A DNA stretch of 8,147 bases from Armatimonadota bacterium (GTDB taxonomy: Bacteria; Vulcanimicrobiota; JACPDS01). The stretch lies in assembly GCA_016183885.1 (NCBI GenBank), contig JACPDS010000110.1, positions 1 to 8,147 on the forward strand, in the 5' to 3' direction. The position numbers and the translations under genes were made by a program. The notes under the pieces were generated by a model. The model searched no databases. It was given only the letters and a program-made list of their open reading frames with translations, and had not been told where the DNA came from. Positions 5,421-8,147 of the stretch are shown piece after piece; the stretch's first letter is position 1, and the number at the start of each line of letters is the position of its first letter.

Positions 5421-6458
5421 ATGAAACAAAATAACTTTAATTTCTTCTTATGTCCAAATTGTAAAAGTGATAAATTAAATTTATTTATTTTAAAAGAAAA
5501 CTCTTTTGAAATTAAAGAAGGTAATATTACCTGTAATAATTGCAATAAAAAATATGCCATTAGTGATGGTATTATTGAATTAATTCTTCCGGATTCAGAA
5601 ATTACAAAAGAAAAGAATTTTTATTTAAATGAAATGAATCATAACCTTAAAAATGACCCCTATTTTACTGAAAATAACGATGCTTTTATCTTATCTCTCC
5701 CAAAACCAACTTCAAAATTAACCAATCGCCGCTTTGTTATTGATTATTTTATTAAGCAGGGACAAAATTTTAGCTTTATCTTAAAACAATTAAAAATTAA
5801 TAAAGATTATGTCATTTTAGATATAGGAGCGGGAAAATGCTGGACATCTACTGAATTTGCAAGTTTAGGGTGCAAAGTATTTGCTATAGATATTATAAAA
5901 GAAAAATATTTAGGGCTTAAAACAGCGGAAATTTATATAAATAATAAAGATATTTTTTTTGAAAGGATATGCGCTAACATGGCAAATCTTCCCTTTAAAG
6001 AAAAAACTTTTGATATTGTTTTCTTCAATAGTTCATTTCATCATAACCATAATATCAATAAAACTATCAGCGAAGCGGTCCGGGTATTAAAAGACGACGG
6101 AAAAATAATTTTATGCAATGAACCTGTTAAGGGAATATTCAGGCCGCATAAACAACACCGGGATTTAAAAAAACACGGATTAAATGAAAATACATATTTT
6201 ATCTGGGAGTATAAAAAAATATTTTCAAAATATAAAATTAAATTTAAAACTTTTTTCCCTGACTCTTTGGATATTAAGTTAAAAAATTGGGCTGAAAATA
6301 AAAATATTCTTTATAAAATATTAGGCAATCTTTATTTATATGTCTTTTCAAAATTTGCCGATCTTAAGATTATGAAAACTCTTTTACACACGCTGTTTGG
6401 GATGGGATTAAATTTAATAGGAGAGAAATATAATCTAAAAAATGAAGGAAAAAAATAA
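5421..6458 (+). CDS. SAM-dependent methyltransferase with N-terminal zinc ribbon
   Basis: A 345-residue class I methyltransferase. Cys11, Cys14, Cys38 and Cys41 (CPNC ... CNNC), followed by KKYAISDGIIELI, form a Trm112-like zinc ribbon, a module often fused to methyltransferases of surface-glycan loci. The catalytic domain shows motif I VILDIGAGKC (131-140), the acidic AIDI (155-158), ANMANLPF (185-192), DIVFFNSSFHH (198-208) and a motif VRVLKDDGKIILCNEP (220-235), as in the Methyltransf_11 group. The C-terminal 100 residues are Lys/Phe-rich and specific to this protein. Methionine 5421 is chosen because the open frame upstream to 5217 is repeat and hairpin DNA. There is no clear ribosome binding site at this ATG; AAAAGGA lies about 35 bases before it. 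It overlaps the next gene by 17 bases. The substrate, probably a sugar or lipid-linked glycan, is inferred from context only. Confidence 0.85.
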   Translation: MKQNNFNFFLCPNCKSDKLNLFILKENSFEIKEGNITCNNCNKKYAISDGIIELILPDSEITKEKNFYLNEMNHNLKNDPYFTENNDAFILSLPKPTSKLTNRRFVIDYFIKQGQNFSFILKQLKINKDYVILDIGAGKCWTSTEFASLGCKVFAIDIIKEKYLGLKTAEIYINNKDIFFERICANMANLPFKEKTFDIVFFNSSFHHNHNINKTISEAVRVLKDDGKIILCNEPVKGIFRPHKQHRDLKKHGLNENTYFIWEYKKIFSKYKIKFKTFFPDSLDIKLKNWAENKNILYKILGNLYLYVFSKFADLKIMKTLLHTLFGMGLNLIGEKYNLKNEGKK

Positions 6459-7194
6459 TATACGACAATCTTTTAATGCTAGAGCATTGGAATGGAAAGA
6501 CGGCGATTTTAAAAATTTACTTGATTTAGGCTGCGGGTCGGGAGAAATTATTTTTGAATTGCTAAAAAATAATAAAGTTAAATTTGCTTATGGAATTGAT
6601 TTTTCGGAAAAAATGATCGATTTAGCTAAAAAAGAAGCTAAAAATATTAAATTAGAAAAAAAATCTCAATTTGAAGTTAAAGATGCGGAAAATTTAAATC
6701 ATTTATCAAAAAATAAATTTGATATAATTTTAGCTATAGGACTTATAGAATATCTGGAGAATGATCAAAAATTCATAGAAAATATAAGAAAACTCTTGAA
6801 AAAAGAAGGAATTTTAATTATTACCGTTCCTAATAACAGCAGCCCTTTCTTTGTTTTAGATTATATCATAACTTTGATTTACCGTTTATTTAAAAATAAT
6901 TTCTTAACTAAAAATATTTTTAATTTTATTAAATATAAAATTTTAAAAAGAAAATCAAAAAAAGAAATTAAACCTTTCCCGCAAAAAACTTATAATCCTA
7001 AAAAATTAAATACTTTTTTAATAAAAAATGGTTTTTTAATTGAAAAAAAAATCTTTAACTTATATGCTTCAGAATGGCTGGCCAGATTATTTCCCAATCT
7101 GCTTAATATATTTAAGAAACTTGAAAAACTTGAAAATTCTTATTTTAAATATTGGGGGAAAAATTATATAATAATGGCAAAAAAAATTGAATAA
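6442..7194 (+). CDS. Class I SAM-dependent methyltransferase
   Basis: A 250-residue methyltransferase with motif I LLDLGCGSG (26-34), the ribose-binding acidic loop GIDFSEKM (51-58), KDAENL (80-85), DIILAIGLIEYL (94-105) and the post-motif stretch LLKKEGILIITVPN (118-131). After the Rossmann core come a hydrophobic/basic segment (about 134-175, FFVLDYIITLIYRLF then many Lys), which could touch membrane or lipid-linked substrate, and a C-terminal LYASEWLARLFP region. ATG 6442 lies inside the end of the preceding gene (17-base overlap); AGGAGAG at 6419-6425 is the nearest ribosome binding site but 16 bases away, so translation is probably coupled. Substrate not determinable; the deacetylase and second methyltransferase beside it suggest glycan modification. 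Very Lys-rich and AT-biased compared with uvrA. Confidence 0.85.
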   Translation: MKEKNNIRQSFNARALEWKDGDFKNLLDLGCGSGEIIFELLKNNKVKFAYGIDFSEKMIDLAKKEAKNIKLEKKSQFEVKDAENLNHLSKNKFDIILAIGLIEYLENDQKFIENIRKLLKKEGILIITVPNNSSPFFVLDYIITLIYRLFKNNFLTKNIFNFIKYKILKRKSKKEIKPFPQKTYNPKKLNTFLIKNGFLIEKKIFNLYASEWLARLFPNLLNIFKKLEKLENSYFKYWGKNYIIMAKKIE

Positions 7195-7732
7195 GTTAAA
7201 ATATCCTTACGGAGCAAAAAGCGCTTTATTTATAACTTCGGATGATTTAAACCCAGCTTTAATTTTCAATCAAAAACATCTAATTTATAATCCAGATCAA
7301 GCCTTAGCAAACTTAAAAAAAGCCGCTGAATTATCTCAAAAATATCATTTCCCAATTAGTTACGGTTTTACCCCAAATTACACTTATAAAGAAAATAATC
7401 AATTTAAAATAATTAATTTTTTAGATAATAAATACTTAAAATGGAAAGAGGAGCTAAAAAAACAAATAAAAAAAAGTCTTTGTTCTATTTTTGCTCATGG
7501 AAAATATCATCTTCCAAATTTTATGACTCCTGACGGCGATTATGAAAATAAAGAAGATTGGAAATATATTAAAGAAATTATTTTAAAAGAATTTAAAATT
7601 GAAACCAAAACATTTAGGAGCCCGGGTTATCAATGGAAAAAAAGCCAAAACTGGACTTATCAAGATTATATTTTAAATTTAAGGGCATGCGGCTTTGAAA
7701 TTATTCTGGATGCGGCTTATAGTTTAACTTAG
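7187..7732 (+). CDS. Polysaccharide deacetylase-like protein, N-terminal part (probably frameshifted)
   Basis: A 181-residue frame with the first motifs of the NodB/carbohydrate-esterase-4 fold: FITSDD (15-20) with the paired aspartates for catalysis and metal, HGKYH (104-108) as the H-x3-H metal site, FRSPGY (143-148) as the R-x-P-Y loop, and EIILDAAYS (171-179) near the fourth motif. The fifth motif with its late histidine is absent here but fits the next frame, so the gene looks broken by a one-base loss near 7723-7730. The start is a TTG at 7187 overlapping the previous stop by 8 bases; an in-frame stop at 7172 prevents a longer start and no other start codon precedes the SDD motif. No signal peptide, so it would act in the cytoplasm or on a cytoplasmic-face intermediate. 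Likely role: removing acyl groups from a glycan or sugar precursor. Confidence 0.65.
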   Translation: MNKLKYPYGAKSALFITSDDLNPALIFNQKHLIYNPDQALANLKKAAELSQKYHFPISYGFTPNYTYKENNQFKIINFLDNKYLKWKEELKKQIKKSLCSIFAHGKYHLPNFMTPDGDYENKEDWKYIKEIILKEFKIETKTFRSPGYQWKKSQNWTYQDYILNLRACGFEIILDAAYSLT

Positions 7733-7737
7733 CTGTC

Positions 7738-8136
7738 ATGGAAGAAAATAAACTAATAAATTTATTTAAAAAAATCGATATTATAAATTTCCGCAAAATT
7801 CTCTCAAATAAATTAAAGTTTTTATTAAAAAAAAAATTAAGTCAAAAAGAAGATATTCAAGATAAAGAAGAATTATTTTATATTGGAACATACCGCGATT
7901 TGGATTTTAATAAAAGGGAATATGGAAATGCCTTTGAAAGAGTTAAATTATCTTATCAAAAAAGCGATTTTATTCAAGAAAGCATTTTATACACATATTT
8001 TCATAAAAATGAATATTGGGAAATCTTAAGAAAAATAGCTCATTTTGCAAATCAAGCCGGGATAAATAAAAAAGGCGGTATTTGGATGCCAACGAACGCA
8101 GAAGAAGTAAAAAAATGCTATGAGAGTCAATTTTAA
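7738..8136 (+). CDS. Probable C-terminal part of the split polysaccharide deacetylase
   Basis: A 132-residue frame beginning 5 bases after the previous stop, in the +1-shifted frame. ATG 7738 has no ribosome binding site, and the frame is open back to 7723 without a stop. Residues 10-45 are a Lys-rich helical insert; the end contains ESILYTYFHKNEYWEILRKI (81-100), with His89 in the place of the last NodB motif histidine, then AHFANQAGI and GIWMPTNAEEV, the usual closing strand and helix of deacetylase-like barrels ('lower edge: what the sugar enzyme ends with'). Joining both frames by one extra base in TTT (7723-7725) would give about 316 residues, a normal size for such enzymes. Either a sequencing or assembly error in a T run or a true frameshift mutation explains this; a separate gene is less likely. 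Confidence 0.55.
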   Translation: MEENKLINLFKKIDIINFRKILSNKLKFLLKKKLSQKEDIQDKEELFYIGTYRDLDFNKREYGNAFERVKLSYQKSDFIQESILYTYFHKNEYWEILRKIAHFANQAGINKKGGIWMPTNAEEVKKCYESQF

Positions 8137-8147
8137 ATAAAAAATTA

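Overview
The window is AT-rich bacterial DNA with tight gene spacing, several gene overlaps and very A/T-biased codon choice. It carries a UvrA of ordinary bacterial type, an HU-family protein and a secreted lipoprotein with a lipobox-like cysteine. Together with the GC-rich palindromic repeats, this suggests an uncultivated low-GC candidate-phylum bacterium with a diderm-like envelope (Omnitrophota-like, or less likely CPR). That placement is an impression from style, not proven by any marker here.

Layout. 1-557: the 3' end of an unrecognised gene, then a small unrecognised gene with a possible SH3-like barrel. 558-698: a short spacer with a weak inverted repeat. 699-1434: a PCC/DUF296-domain protein followed 28 bases later by an HU-type DNA-binding protein, probably one transcription unit, closed by a clear intrinsic terminator at 1459-1488. 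1502-4294: complete uvrA, the damage-recognition ATPase of nucleotide excision repair, whose start codon lies only 13 bases after the terminator's T tract. 4290-4397: a small repeat element with imperfect terminal inverted repeats, at the junction of convergent genes. 4432-5052 (minus strand): a lipoprotein built of six roughly 24-residue repeats, with its own ribosome binding site and a plausible promoter. 5053-5420: a non-coding stretch holding that promoter, a second and incomplete copy of the small repeat element, and three GC-rich hairpins about 40 bases apart.

5421-8136: three or four overlapping or nearly abutting plus-strand reading frames. Two are SAM-dependent methyltransferases, the first with an N-terminal zinc ribbon. 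After them comes a NodB-type polysaccharide deacetylase that looks split by a one-base frameshift near 7723-7730. Such a set is typical of a surface-glycan biosynthesis or modification locus, which probably continues beyond the right edge.

The most noteworthy points are the pair of related repeat elements bracketing the lipoprotein gene, in which a central hairpin is exchanged while the flanks are conserved; the six-repeat lipoprotein; and the split deacetylase, whose last catalytic-type histidine lies in the second frame. I did not find a CRISPR array, tRNA, rRNA, complete transposase gene or an obvious new defence system.
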